NCBI GenBank assembly: GCA_008360975.2
Contig: CM039211.1
Location: 7,439,522 to 7,503,521 of the forward strand
Reading direction: 5' to 3'
DNA length: 64,000 nt
Origin: Lichenostomus cassidix
Taxonomy: Eukaryota > Chordata > Aves > Passeriformes > Meliphagidae
Under the pieces are notes generated by a model. That model was not told the DNA's origin. It worked only from the letters and a program-made list of their open reading frames with translations, and made no database searches. A program made the position numbers and the translations under genes. Below are positions 1-12,600 of this stretch, piece by piece. Positions within the stretch are counted from its first letter, which is position 1; each line of letters opens with the position of its first letter.

Positions 1-1507
1 GGTGTTGTACATACTGCATGCAAAACACAGACCAAAAGAACAACTGAGATGCAATGAAGAGAGAGAAAAATGCAAAATGAATTCTTCATTGTGGCTTAGA
101 AAAATTCCTTGCGCATTATAGAAAGCTGCAGGTGTGATTGCCCTGGGGCCAGGGTGTGGGCTGTTCTGGTACTTCAGTGGAAGACAGTCAAACAAACACA
201 GTCACACTCCTGTTTTCACACTCAGACTGCAGCAAGGATTGTAGCAGCACATCGTAAAATAAGAGTAAAATTTAAGTGTAGCAATTTGCAATAAGCAGTA
301 ATCTCTGCTGGCTACCTTTGTAGGAAGAGGACAGATTTATTCAAGCTTGTAGTTACAGTTGTATAGGTACTCAAATACATCTGCAGATGTTTTCTCCCTA
401 CTAGGAAAGCTGTTGTTAAGAGTGTGATAGTTGAAATTAGGCTGCAAGAGGCATTTTGTGTAGAGATTGCTGCTGCCAACTTAGCAGAGTACATGCTGAG
501 TGGTTCTTAAGATGCCTTTCAATCGATATTACAATTGTAATGCAGGCACACATTTATAAGTGTATATTTAATAAAATTCTGTAAGTCAACAAGAACAAAT
601 GAATAATGCAGGTGCAGATTAGAGACTTGGTTGAAGCAATAACCTCTGACAATTTAGGTGACATCAGAAAAGCCACAATGGCAGGGTAGAAGCCAATGAT
701 TTTATATTGGCTGCAGTGGTAAGTAATGGGAAAAAAATCTTCCTGTCCTTCCCCTATGTTAATTTCCACCCTAGATTAAATTTTGTTCCCTGCTATTCTG
801 ACTATTTAAATTATTACTGTCAAACAAGGTCACTTGACACAGCTATAGATTTACTATGTGCAATAAGGTTCAAGGACAGCCAGTGTACATCATAACAGCA
901 TCTCCATACCAGTACAATTGTGGGTTGCAAATCAGAAAAAAGCAGGCCAGGAGGACATGTACTGTCATTTGCTATGACCCACAACTTTTAGGAAACCTTG
1001 TTAAACAAAATTTCCAGGTACTGCATTAAGTTTCTAGAACATCTTTTTCAAATATGTTGCTCCCTTCACCCCGCACAAAGTGTTTAAGAGACACAATGCT
1101 CTTTCCCCAAATTCAGCTAACACACAATGGGGAAAAAATAAGCTACAGCTTTCATAATTGATTAAAAACTTAGCAGAAACAGTCCTTGGGGTTTTTTAAA
1201 TTTACTTAAATTTTCTGAAGGCCTGAGGAGATAGATTGACATATATTGCCATAGGATATTGCCATGAGGTTGGCTTTTGTGAGTTTTTTTGTACTTTAAC
1301 TAGAGTTAAGGCTTCTACCAGCCTCAATGGGTCAAATGTTTTTTCTTTGACAGAGAGGACAAATTTTCAGAAATTAAGTAACACCTTGGCCCAGGGGTTT
1401 GCCTTGAACTTCAGTAAAATGCAAGATTCATTTTCAGTGAATGCAATAAGCCTGAGTCTTTGATCTTAGATGTGGCCACCAACTGCCGAGTGCATGCTTT
1501 CCTTCCT
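1..1507. other. Unique AT-rich non-coding sequence
   Basis: No gene, RNA gene or recognisable mobile element is visible. All open frames are short (under about 75 codons), lack similarity that I recognise, and sit in AT-rich sequence where such lengths occur by chance. This is probably intergenic or intronic DNA. Confidence 0.6.
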
Positions 1508-1610
1508 GTGTTTGGGGTTTTTTTGTTTGGTTTGGGTTTTTTCGTTTGTTTGCTTTTTTTTTTTTGGTTTGTCCGTTAGGTTTTGTTTGTTTGTTGTTTG
1601 TTTGTTTTAA
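1508..1610 (+). repeat. G/T-rich low-complexity tract
   Basis: About 100 bases made almost only of G and T on the plus strand. There are runs of T up to about 12 long, broken by GGGG, GGG and GG, and GTTT-type units towards the end. It resembles the complement of the A/C-only tract at 57.6 kb. The open frames on both strands here are products of the low complexity and are not genes. Confidence 0.85.
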
Positions 1611-4600
1611 TTTGCTGTTTATTCCTTTAGGAGTCCCAGGTCTCACTTTGTATTTTTCCTATCATCCTGGTATTGGCATTCCTCAGACTTGCTGCTGGAA
1701 GAGGATCTTACAACAAGAGAAAGAATAGAAGAGGACTATCCACAGTTAAACTTGACTTTTAATTGCTGATCATCGTTAGATAAACCAGCAGTATATTTGC
1801 AGACTGCAGTGGAACTGAATCTTATAACTTGTATTTATTTGTCATTTAGAAGCGCCCATAAATCCCAAGCAGCACTGCAACCTAAGTATACAAGACAGTA
1901 AATAAACCTAGAGCATGTCAGGAACATCCCTCAGGACTTTACAAGCAAATTCAATCTACTCACATCAGACACATCCAACCGGAAGAAAAAAGAACATTGG
2001 AGGGAACATAGAAAGTCTTCATAGGAGAAATGTTTTAGTAACTGTTTGAGAAGCACAGCAAAAGGTTTTTGACTTAGAAGAGCCAGATTTGAGGAGAAAA
2101 TTACTCACATATGATGTATAGGAGGATGAGGGGACAGTTTGAAATTAATTGAACAGGAAAAGAGAAACCTGATTCGCCAGCTACCTTTTCTTAGGCATGT
2201 TAATAGGCAGCATGAAGGAGAAGAGGAAAGGCCAGCACAGAAATGGGGTTGTATTAACTGCAGGGGTCTGCACCAAGGGAGTACAGCCAGATACTATAGG
2301 TGACTTCTTGAAGTGTATGGGGATGTGGAAAAGGAGGAAGAGAAGCATGAATATAGAAGTGAGAATCAGGCAGCAAGCCATCAAAGAGCAGAGATGGCAA
2401 TAAGGTGGGAAACTGTGTGAGAGGCTGAGTAAGACAAATGGCCAGGGGGAGTCATGAAAACTTGCTTGGAACAGAGAGGAAGAACAGAAGAAATGGTAGA
2501 AACAGTGTTGTGAGAAAGAGAGCAACAGACATGAGGTGAGGAGGAGGAAGATGCAATAAAGAAGGCAAGAGATAGTGCAAGCCACCAGGAGGAAGAAGGA
2601 AGAGGCAAAGTTGTGCAAGTACAGTGGATCAGTGGAGAAATGATGCCAAACAAGCACTGAAAAACTTGGGGAAGAATCAATGGCACAGACAGCAACCACT
2701 GAAAATAGGTGAACTGTCTGCCAGAAGGAAGCCTGGGCATACAAATTGTGAGTGAGCCAGTGAGGTGCTGAGCATCAGGTTCGTGAACAATTTGGAGTAG
2801 AGGGACAGCTGGCTGCTGTCCCTGTGCCTGGCCCTCTGAGTCTGACAGCTGCCAGCCAAAAAATGGGGTATTGGCAAGCCTCTTATCAATGCTTCAATGA
2901 ACAATGACAGAAGGTGGCTGTGTGTAAGTACTTGTAAGGGTCAGGGCTAAACTGATCTAATTTTGATGTTAGGAATGGGTGATGTGTGGGCCAGGAGTCT
3001 GGTCTGATTGACACTGGGGAAAATCAAGGAAGGAGAAAGAAGAACTGTCTTCTTAGGTTGTTTCCAAGTTGCTACTGCCGGAAGCTCCTGGTGTGTGGGG
3101 TAGGCAGGCTGGTAGAAGAGCACTCTTCTGCTATTCAAAATCTCTAGAAGGTATCAGAATCCAGCTATGATCTCTTTTACTCCCTTGGCAAGTCTCTCTC
3201 AAGTTGGAAATGAAGAGCCCAAAGTGGACACCACATTTTCTGGCGTGGTTTAGCTTTCACTAGCAGTGTGAGGTGATAATGTGATTCAAAAGAAGATTTG
3301 ACTGAAGCAGGGGTTATTTAGACATAGCTCCAACTTTAAACTAGCCAGCAAACTATCTGCACTTACTTATCAGCACAAGGGATCAAATCAGGGATTAATT
3401 TATCTTAATCAGATTATTTATGGAAACTTCATTAGAAAGGGTGACCAAAAATTGCAAATATTAGGTTTGGAATGTCATAACATGAACCTAATATACTTCT
3501 GAATTATTCAGTGGGACAATGCAATATTGGTAGATGATATTTGAATTATTAAAAACATAGTTTTTCATTTCACAAACAAGACAGTTTTTACAGGAACCTT
3601 CCCATTTAATGTGATCAGGCTGAATGCATTTGTTAAGAACCCCAATCAGTTCACTGTAGTATAGTGTGTATCGGTAAAAAACAAAAATAAAACAGAGGTG
3701 TTATTCCACAATTTGTACAAGATATTCTGGTTCCTGGGCTTTAGTTTTTTTTAAAAAGGGAGTAAGGCACTACTTGTACCATAATTTTTGGTCAGCTTTT
3801 CTTTTTTTTCAGTTAGTTAGTGGTTATTGCCTGGAGTGTATTACTTACACAGTACCACAAAAGCACATGAGCATGCAAGATCCTATGCTGAAGGATGTGT
3901 AATTTGACCAAAACAGATATAGGCGTAATGTTTTACATCTCAAAATCCACATTTCTGTCTGTCTACCTCTGCTTAGTTACTTGATTTACCACACACATTT
4001 TTAATGCTTGCATGACTGTAGTATCTGGCCAGCCTACAAACGGATGAAATTCTACATTTCTTTGTCATTTTGGACCCAAAATAGATCAGCCCCTGTAACT
4101 ATAGTTATGATCAGTGTTGAACAACATGTCAGCTTGATTACAGCATGCATACATGGATATTTCATACTGCTTTCAAAGCAAGTGCCAGTTACAGCAGGAA
4201 ATGTCCTGCCCCCCCTTCCAGGCACTCCTCCCAAGAGCCCTCAGAAGCAGTCTGTATTTGCCATCGGGATGGGCTGCAAAGAGATGTCATCTACTGGGTA
4301 AATTTTTCTGATACTGACCCTGAGTCCTAAGCTGCCAAGCACAGGCTGGTGTCAGTATTTTCCTGTCAGGTACCTTTGGGATGCTCCACTGCCATGGCAT
4401 CAGCCAGGGCTGCAGGCAGCTCCACTGTCACTGACCACTGAAGGACACCACATCCTCCCCAGCACAGCCCAGGACCTCACTGGTTTGGAATTATGGCTTC
4501 AAGCACAGGTGGAGGTCACCAGTGACAGAAAGCCCCACAGAATGTGGCAGCTACTGGGTGACCTGAAGAAGACTGCATTTCAGCACCTTCCTAATGAGAA

Positions 4601-5734
4601 GTGTTTTCGTGCTGTAAGATTCACCCTGAGTGCTTTGTCAGCTGCCTGTTTGAAATGGTAGAAGAGAGATCAGTTAAGGCACTGTCCCTGAAAATGTTTC
4701 ATGATCCAAAATTCCCACTCAGGTAATTTCTGTGAGGTTTTTTTCAGTCAGGAATGTATTGGCCCAGAGCCTGAGATGCCAGAGATTGTTCTTTCAGCTT
4801 GAGGGCCAAGTTACATTTGAGAGAGGAAGGCTCAGCAACCTCTATGGCTTTCAGTTCTGGAGGGTAAGCAACCTCTGAGCAATGGCTCTCAGCCTCTGAC
4901 ATTAACAGCTGATAGCCATGAATTAGTTTGAAAATTCTGATTTGTGTCCATTCACTGTGCCTTCAGCAAAATCAAACCCATTTTGCCAAGTAGGATGGTG
5001 CAGAAATAAATAACTAACTCATAGCAGCTGTGAAGTCAGTGCTTGCCAGAACTGTATATAGCAGTTCTCAGAGACTACTGGGAAGTTGTAGAGGAAAGAC
5101 AGTTTTAAAATAACACTTTTAAGTACAATTTTTAATCAAACTAGTAATTTACAGTGTAACTGCATCTGTGGACTTATTTAAGTAGAACAAATGTGGGATA
5201 AATGGAATATTGTCGTCAAGCAAATATATAATAGGACTGATGAAGAATATACTCTTCTCCACACTATCCACCTTCTAAACACTAAAGATTTGGGGAAGTG
5301 ATTCAGACATCATCCTGCATCTTGAACTTTAATACAAATTCATTTCCACCCCATTCCTGATTTGTAACATGAAGGATTGTGAATCATGGGATCGTGAGCC
5401 TTGCTAAACCAAGAGAAACTATTGGCTTCTGAGTGTTGTGTGCTTAATCTCTTAAAGAAGTGAGAAGCATGCAATGCTAAGTGCATTAAATTCCCATTGC
5501 AATTACCAGTTTGGGACTTTTTTTTTAAATGCCAACTGCTCAGTTGTTCCCATTGTGACACGAGTGACTGGACACCTGAGAACTTTGTGCTTGATACACC
5601 TTTCTATTCTGGAAATCTGGCCTCAATTATGGAAGCTAAGAAGTTTTGAAAGGCTGTCTATTTTTTCAGTTCTTAAACTCATCTCATAATTGGACATGTA
5701 ATAATAAAAGAGTCACAGATTTTCTTAAAAATAA
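1611..5734. other. Unique non-coding sequence
   Basis: No supported gene or mobile element, apart from the purine-rich block annotated separately. The part near 4.2-4.6 kb is somewhat richer in G and C, but I see no exon structure or known repeat in it. Confidence 0.5.
2180..2740 (+). repeat. Purine-rich (GA-rich) block
   Basis: The plus strand is strongly enriched in A and G for about 500 bases, with many GGAGGA, AAGAAG and GAGAGA runs. Because stop codons need T on the coding strand, the complement stays open by composition: this explains a minus-strand frame of 187 codons rich in Ser, Leu, Phe and Cys, and a 119-codon frame overlapping it. I do not call these genes. Confidence 0.65.
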
Positions 5735-6180
5735 GGGTGAGTCCAGAAGAGGCCACCAAGGTGATCAGAGGGATGGAGCACCACTCCTATGAGAAAAGGC
5801 TGAGAGAATTGGGTTTATTCAGCCTGGAGAAGAGAAGGCGTCGGACTTCCAGTACCTAAGGGGAGCCTACAAGAAAGATGAAGAGGGACTATTCACGAGG
5901 ACATGGAATCACAGGACTAGGGGGAATGGCTTCAAACTGGAAGAGAGTATTTTTAGATCAGATATTAGGAGGAAGCTCTTTGCTGTGAGGGTGGTGAGGC
6001 CCTGGCACAAATTGTCCAGTGAAGCTGTAGCCCCATCCCTGGAGGGGCTCAGGTCAGGGTTGGAAGGGGCCCTAAGGAAACTGGTGTGGTGGAAGGTGTT
6101 GCTGACAGTGGCAGGGGAGTTGGAACTGGAAAATCTTTAAGGTCCCTTCCAATGTAAACCATTCTGTGAATCTGTGATCA
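5735..6180 (+). mobile_element. CR1 LINE, 5'-truncated 3' end
   Basis: The sequence follows the avian CR1 3' region: a GGCTGAGAGAATTGGG-like segment, then 'TTCAGCCTGGAGAAGAGAAG', the 'GGAGGAAGCTCTTTGCTGTG' segment, 'CCATCCCTGGAGGGGCTCA', 'GGTCCCTTCCAA' and finally AACCATTCTGTGAATCTGTGA at the tail. CR1 inserts as 5'-truncated copies ending in a short direct repeat and usually lacks clear target duplications, which is what is seen. No intact reverse-transcriptase frame is present. It is moderately diverged. Confidence 0.95.
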
Positions 6181-7550
6181 CTCCACCCAGTTCCAGAACC
6201 TCTTACCTGCTGTGTGAGGTACCAAACCTATTTGCAAACTGCCTGTCTTCAGCAGGAGCAGGACTCTTCCTTGTGTGGCCAGTGACCAGCTTCCCACCTT
6301 CATCTTCAACAGAGTCCTGACTTACTGCTGCAAATGGCACAGAACCTCCTGCACCTCTGCTGCTGTGGGGGGATGAGACTCCTGAAACTGCAGGGTCTCT
6401 CAGAAGATCCCACCAATGTCTCCCTCATCCTCCTCAGCACTGCACACCCTGTTCATGTCCTCACATGGAAAACTGTGAGAGACAATTTGGTTTTAACCAA
6501 CATAATTTGATTTATTTGATGTTATTGAACATGGTTATAAAAAGGAGATAATTTGATTTCCAAAAGGAACTGGTAAATCTGAGTTGTAGACTCAAACCTT
6601 GTGTGCCCCACTCTGGATAATTTTAAAGAGAATATTTTAGAGATTGAAGTCTTCTTAATGTATCTAAACTTGATGCACAAAAATGTAGTCAAATTTGAAA
6701 ATCTCTACCGCTTATTTTGGCAAGGAATATACAAGATGCTCATGAGATAGCAAAACATGGAAACCATCTGGACCAATTTCCCTAAAGAGGAAAATTATTC
6801 TAAATTGTACTACCACTTTCAAATAAATTTACAATCCAGAGGATACAGCCATTAAAATGTGATTGTGATGTCAGAAGGTTATTGTGATATTCTGAAACCA
6901 AGAAAGAAAACCCTTTTGCAAAGAGACAGGTCTCGTAGTATGTGAAATGAATGGCTAAGCAGGGGTCCTAGGTTGGTACATAAAAATACTGGAGTTCTTG
7001 GAAAGGACTAATAACAGGTAAATGACCTCATGTTTTATGTTTTTCTGGGTAGCTTACAAGTTAATCAAATACAAAAAATATTTTGATTAATTGGATTGAA
7101 TTATCCCATGAGTTATAATTATACATTTCCTGATTATAATTGTACAGCTCCTCAGAGTAGCTGATGTGACGGAGAACAGAACTGACCTTTAGTTTCTGAT
7201 TTAAAGTCCTGATTTTAGTATGAGTGAAAGGTTTTTTCCTGAATTAATTATTATATGAATAGTAAGATAAGCTATAGATTTGCTTTTCATTAGCACTACA
7301 GAACATCACTTATTCAGTACACTCTGTTATGTGTAGTAGTCATTCCTTAGTGACTAATTACAGGGATGATTTGTGTGATATTTGAAATGCTGATCTCACT
7401 GTTCATTGTTGCCATGAAATGTGGATAATTTCATGTACAGTCTGTATGATGGTATTGAATGCTGTGTGATGTAAACATGTCGTAGCCTGATATTTTCGGA
7501 TCCTCCTTATGACAGTGTCTTTTGAAACAGTTGGTTGAAAATTATTAGTG
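6181..7550. other. Unique AT-rich non-coding sequence
   Basis: No gene or recognisable repeat. The first 300 bases are C-rich (CTCCTCAGC, CACCTCTGC) and the rest is AT-rich. No splice-flanked coding segment was recognised. Confidence 0.5.
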
Positions 7551-8058
7551 TGTCCCGGGTTAATGCTAAGACTCTCTCTCCTCCGAGAGCGAAGGGCCCC
7601 GACACCCCCTCCCCCACCCACAACAGAACCTCTTAGATGGAAGTGAAGGAAAAACTATTTATTTGACAAAACCACGCAGAGTGCCCTGCAAGGCACAGGG
7701 GAAGAGGAAAACCAAGGTGAAAAGGAGTTATTCAACCTGATTAAAAAGTCCTTTTCTCAGACGCAGCCCCTCTCCTCCTCGCCCCACCCGGGGCCGGGTG
7801 GAGCTCCCTGGAGAGCTCTGCTGTCCTCTGGCCCTCCTGGGTCTCCGGGTGGCAAAGCAGATCGAAGAGAAAGGGTCCAAACGAGGAAAAAGAAAAAATG
7901 GGAAAAAAAACGGGAACAGAGCTCACTCCGACCCCCGTCCAGCACGCAGTCTCTGCCGGGCGACGAATCCTCCCCCGGAGCGAGGCTTGGGGAAAATGTT
8001 TTCAAAACAACCAGCGTTTCTCTCTTCGGCTGGGTGTAGTTAAAGAGACAGGACCACA
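7551..8058 (-). mobile_element. Solo LTR of an endogenous retrovirus, CpG-rich
   Basis: On the minus strand the element starts TGTGGTCCTGTCTC and ends TTAACCCGGGACA, so it has the TG...CA ends of an LTR, and it is about 508 bp long. A polyadenylation signal AATAAA lies at 7663-7658 on the minus strand. The element is GC-rich and retains many CpG pairs (CTCCGAGAGCG, GGGCCGGGTGG, GGGCGACGAATCC), unlike its CpG-poor surroundings. I could not find a clean target duplication, so the borders may be off by some bases. No gag, pol or env sequence is next to it, hence 'solo'. Family assignment needs a repeat library. Confidence 0.75.
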
Positions 8059-8971
8059 CATTTTGTCTTTCTTGGGCATATAAGCCAACGATAGGGGATA
8101 AAGGGTTATCATAACATCAATCCAAGACATAGTGTCCTTGATTATCAGTGAATATTCCTCGACTCCCTTTTTAGTTCACTAATTTATATGTGTAGATCGT
8201 ATGTGGAGCTGACGGAAGACAATATTTTTCCATAAAAAGCTGTAATGACTGATGGAAATTTGAGAGACAGGGAGTAAGAATTCAGTTGGCAGATAGTTGT
8301 AATAGCTAGTGTACACATCAGAAAACCTATTTCTCATTTTTGGAGATCCAGGTCTGTGATTTCTGTCAGAATTTAATTTTGAAAGACAAAACTTCTGGCC
8401 AGCCCTCATGGTGCTAGCGCACTTTCCTTTCTGGAGCCAACCAAAATATTTGGTGTATCATAAAAGAGTGTTGTAAACTACTAATTTCAGGAGCTGAATC
8501 TTAATCTTGGCAAGTAACCTAAAAATATGCCAGTAGACGCCCACTGAGTGTGCTGCTGTTAAATAGACACGCAGCTACAGCTTTCTCTTGCCTGACCACA
8601 AGTTTGGAATAGCTGCTGGGGTGTGTTGAGTGTGGCTTGTGGATGCCTCCTAAACTCAGCACCTCAAGGCTGAGGTGGGGAGCATCCATGGGCGCTGATG
8701 GACCTCCCTGGTAGAGAATTCAGCAGAGGCTTTTCTGAGTCACGTCTGTGAGTGCACAGATGCTGAGCTGGACAAGAAGCACCCATTAAACTGCCTGCCT
8801 CAGACCTGGGGTGTCTGCAAGATTTACTCAGCAGTGTGGTTAGACAGAGGTCATAAGGCTTGAATGTTTTGACTGAAGTCTTGCTGATGATTTATTTCAG
8901 AGATCTAAATCCTTTCATGGGTCTGAGTCATAGGCTTGGATCTATAACATGAAAGCTGAGAGTAGACTGCT

Positions 8972-9001
8972 GTATCTTTGTGGGGAGTATCTTTGTGGGG
9001 A
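8972..9001 (+). repeat. 15-bp tandem duplication, two copies
   Basis: The unit GTATCTTTGTGGGGA occurs twice head to tail at 8972-8986 and 8987-9001 without a mismatch. The identity suggests a recent slippage or duplication event. Confidence 0.95.
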
Positions 9002-9644
9002 CAATGTTCTGGACTGACACATCAGATTCATGGCTTGTCAGTCTCTGATGGGAAGGGTTAAATATCAGCTTTGTGCTAAATCCCCGTTCTGTGGTCTCAA
9101 ATGTTGCAAAGGTCTGCAGCAGATCCTCCTCCTCTCTCCTCCTTCCCATCCGTGAAGATGAATTTCCCCCACAGGGATTGGGAGCTCACTGAGTAACAGC
9201 AATGGCATTACTCATTTTCTGATGTGAGCTAAGACCAACATCTCTCCTGTGTTCCACAGTGAAAGAAGGCTATTTCTAGTGAATTAGAGAATGACTCAAA
9301 TGCCATGAGTATAAACAAAGTAAATAATCACGTGAAAGAAGGCAAACATTTTATACCTTTAAGACAATAAATACAGAGAAATTAGTGAGGGACTTGTCAT
9401 CCACACTGTATTCTGCTGTTCTTTTTTTTTTGTTGTTGTTAGTTTAAGCAGTGACATTTGCTCACAAGTTTATACTAAATGGATACAAGGTATTCATGAG
9501 TCATTGATCTTAGTGTGGTATTGGGAATGAAAATCTAATTCTTGTCATCACCAATCTTCAGGTAAGAAAAGGCACTAGCCCAGCTAGATGGTTTCACTCG
9601 TCTTTGCACAAGTAATAACAGGAAAAATGATAATGCAGAACCTA

Positions 9645-9676
9645 ATGATGAGATGATGAGAATGATGATGAGAAAA
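9645..9676 (+). repeat. ATG/GAT-rich microsatellite-like patch
   Basis: A short run of imperfect GATGA and ATGATGATGAG units. It is likely to be a degenerate trinucleotide repeat. Confidence 0.7.
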
Positions 9677-12600
9677 GATTTACAAGAATTAACACACATC
9701 ATAAACACCTTCTATTTTGTAATTGCTATGTAACACCACCTAGTCAGAGGGCTGAAGATCAGACGACAACATGTGTCTCATTGTGTGAAAAACATGTGAT
9801 AGAACGAAACAGGAGAAAGCTCCTGTACACAAATCTTGCACAGTCTGAGTAAGACAGGATGTTTGCAAGACCCTTAGGGATGGTCAGAAAGACAAGGCTT
9901 CGTTATTCACCATCTCACATGCCAGTGGCATATGGCATATCTGGAGTATTCTGCCTGTGGTCATGATTGTGAACCCAAACCTGCAGCTTCCCTTCACCTT
10001 TATGGTGGTCTGCAAAACCCACTCCTTGTGTAGTTCATGGCTTTGAGCCAGTCTGCTTTGGGTATAAAGAGCCAAAGTGGAAGAAAAAGGTGAAACTTTC
10101 CACACCTTGGTCTTCCTTGCTTGGTGGAATTGCAGTCCCATGGAACTTGGATCCTATGGCTTTGTCCATGTCATGCTCTGTGAGTGGTGCCAGAAAAAAC
10201 TGTGGACAGCAGCATTAGGATTGACTTCTCTTCCTAATCCACACCACGGCTGTACTGACTGCCCACAGGCAGGCCATGGGGAGCCTGTCAGCTGTAAGGT
10301 GCATATAAACAAGCCCAGCAACCAACCAGGGTTTTGGACATACCTGGGCTTGTGGTGTGTTTCATAAAGTGGCCTCTGGCAGTACTTTCTGTCTGTATGA
10401 ATTGTGCATTTGATCTTGAACCTTGCCTTGAGGCTCCCCTTACATATGCAGGGTACATATAACTTTTATGCCAGCACATGGAAAGTAGGGGCTATTGTCA
10501 CAGAGCAGAAGAGGTCTGGCCTTTGCACAGCTGCATTTTATAAAAATGTATAAATAAATAATCACATGTATAAATATTTTCATTCAAGACTAGCATATTC
10601 TTCATGAAGGAGATTTAAAATCCCATACCTTTTTTTTTTCTGTCCATGAATAATACGGTGGAAGAAATTAGAATCTAGTATGAAAAGCCCACATGATTTT
10701 TTTTGTTAAGATGATCTACAGATCTTTTGTGGTATGAAAAGGCACTATTTTTACTTTCTTTTTTGGTTTTTTTTCCATTTTTGTTATAGTGTTCTTAACT
10801 GACTTTATTTTGGCCCAGGATCAGTGTTCTTAGGACATGCAGAATTACATATTTATGGAACTTAAGTACTAAAGATGTACAATTTGTTCTTTAAAATTTG
10901 GCTCCCCTTGTACTCTTCACTTATAAACCCAGATAAATAAAAGAACACATGCCTGGCTGAAATGCACAATCTTTGGAGTTCTGACTAATTGCTTCCTCAT
11001 TGCAGTCCTTCTTCAACACTCTCGCCTCTGGTTTTATTTCAAGATTGTGAAGACATTTTTGCCTGGTTTCATGTTTGGCAGGAGATTGAAGACAATTGCT
11101 ACATAATCTTGGTCACCACTCCAGGGGCCTATAAGACCAATAGCTACCCAGCCTTCTGCACGATGCCAAGACAAGAACTTGGCCACAATAAATCGTGTTC
11201 CTGTTAAGCCCAGTCTTTTATATGGAATGTTTTTGATAAGTCAGTAGGGAAAAAAAAAAAAAAGGTTTTTTGCATTTTAAATAGCAGGCTCAAAGCCCCC
11301 CAGCCAAGAACACAGCGAGTAATTTGTTTAAGGCCAAATGGCAGGCTTGTGCAGGTAGGCTAGCATGCTTACCAGAGGAGGAAAATGCTGAAGCAGCAGT
11401 TACAGGCATTGCCACCAGCAGGGTATGCCAGCACTGGCACTGTTTTTGGAGGCAAATATATGGCAACTATCAAACTCCTCCAAGAGATGTGAATCAGTCT
11501 TGTTAACTATCAGAGGACATGGTCAATTGCTTTCTTATAGTTTTGATCTATTAACTTCCACTCTGAAGCTTAAAAATCTGAACAAGTAGCGTGCTCAGGT
11601 GGCTTATATATTTCCTATGTTTCCTGTTCAGTAATTGATACATATCCTACTCATATTTGAATATGCTCATTCTAAAGTACTGCTTTGAAAAGGTAATGCT
11701 CTGGCCATGCTGGAAGAATTTTGCCTGGACAACAGCTTCAGAAATGCAAACAGCCTATCCAGTTTTATCTGAAAGGTGCTTTTTAAAACATAGAAGTCTA
11801 GGGAATTTAGCAAGAAAAGGTTGAACTTTAACCTGTGTTTGTTTACATAGGGAGTGCTTTTCTGGAATGTAGAGACATAGATGTTATATATTACCACTAG
11901 AGCTATAAAGGCAAAGATTTGCAGTTTACACATATAGCAAAGCCACTCTGGCCTCCCACTCACCTGCCCCCAGGGGAAACAAGCTATTATTCAGAAAAAT
12001 GTTGTTTTCCAGTAAGGTCTTTTGTCAATACAGCTACGTTGGGTAGGGCTTCTATTCTTCTTACCTTCACAGTCTTCCCAAATTCTTTGTAGTGTAAACC
12101 TAGAAGAGTATTGGATTTTTATTGGTAATATCTTCACTTGGACGTCATTTCCTTGTGTCAGACTTGACTGAGCTCAGGCAACTTTGCTGTCAGAGCATCC
12201 AGGGGCCACTCTGTCAGCCACACTGGCACCACCTGAGTGGGACCAAAGCCCCTCCGCAGCAGCATCCCCAGGGAGATCATGGATGCCTGGGTTGGCTCCC
12301 TGCACACCCCACACTCACACAGTCAGAGCAGTTTCCTTCCTGGCTTGGCTTCAGGCTTCCCGCAGCAGAGTCTCAAACCTCAGGGTCCTTAAAATAATGT
12401 AATTACTGTGCAACAACAGAATAACAGCTCAAGCTGGTGCCAAGGAGGATGAGGAGGGACCCCCAGCCAAGGGACCCTATGGCTTTTACACCCTCACAGT
12501 CTGCATGGGGACATCTGGGGACTCCCTGCTGAGTCTTCGGCTCCTGCAGTGTCCCTCACCTGGCTGAGCCAGAGGTCCCTGTGCATTCGATACACAAAAC

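Noticed and set aside
2181..2744. 187-codon minus-strand open frame
   Set aside because: It lies exactly in a purine-rich block, where the complement lacks stops by composition. A second frame overlaps it, and the peptide is a monotonous Ser/Leu/Phe/Cys mixture without a recognisable domain.
7541..8150. ATTATTAGTG at 7541-7550 and ATTATCAGTG at 8141-8150 as a target duplication for the LTR between them
   Set aside because: Ten bases with a mismatch is too long for an LTR duplication, and the sequence next to the right copy does not end in CA. The element's CA/TG borders fit better at 8058, so this looks like coincidence.
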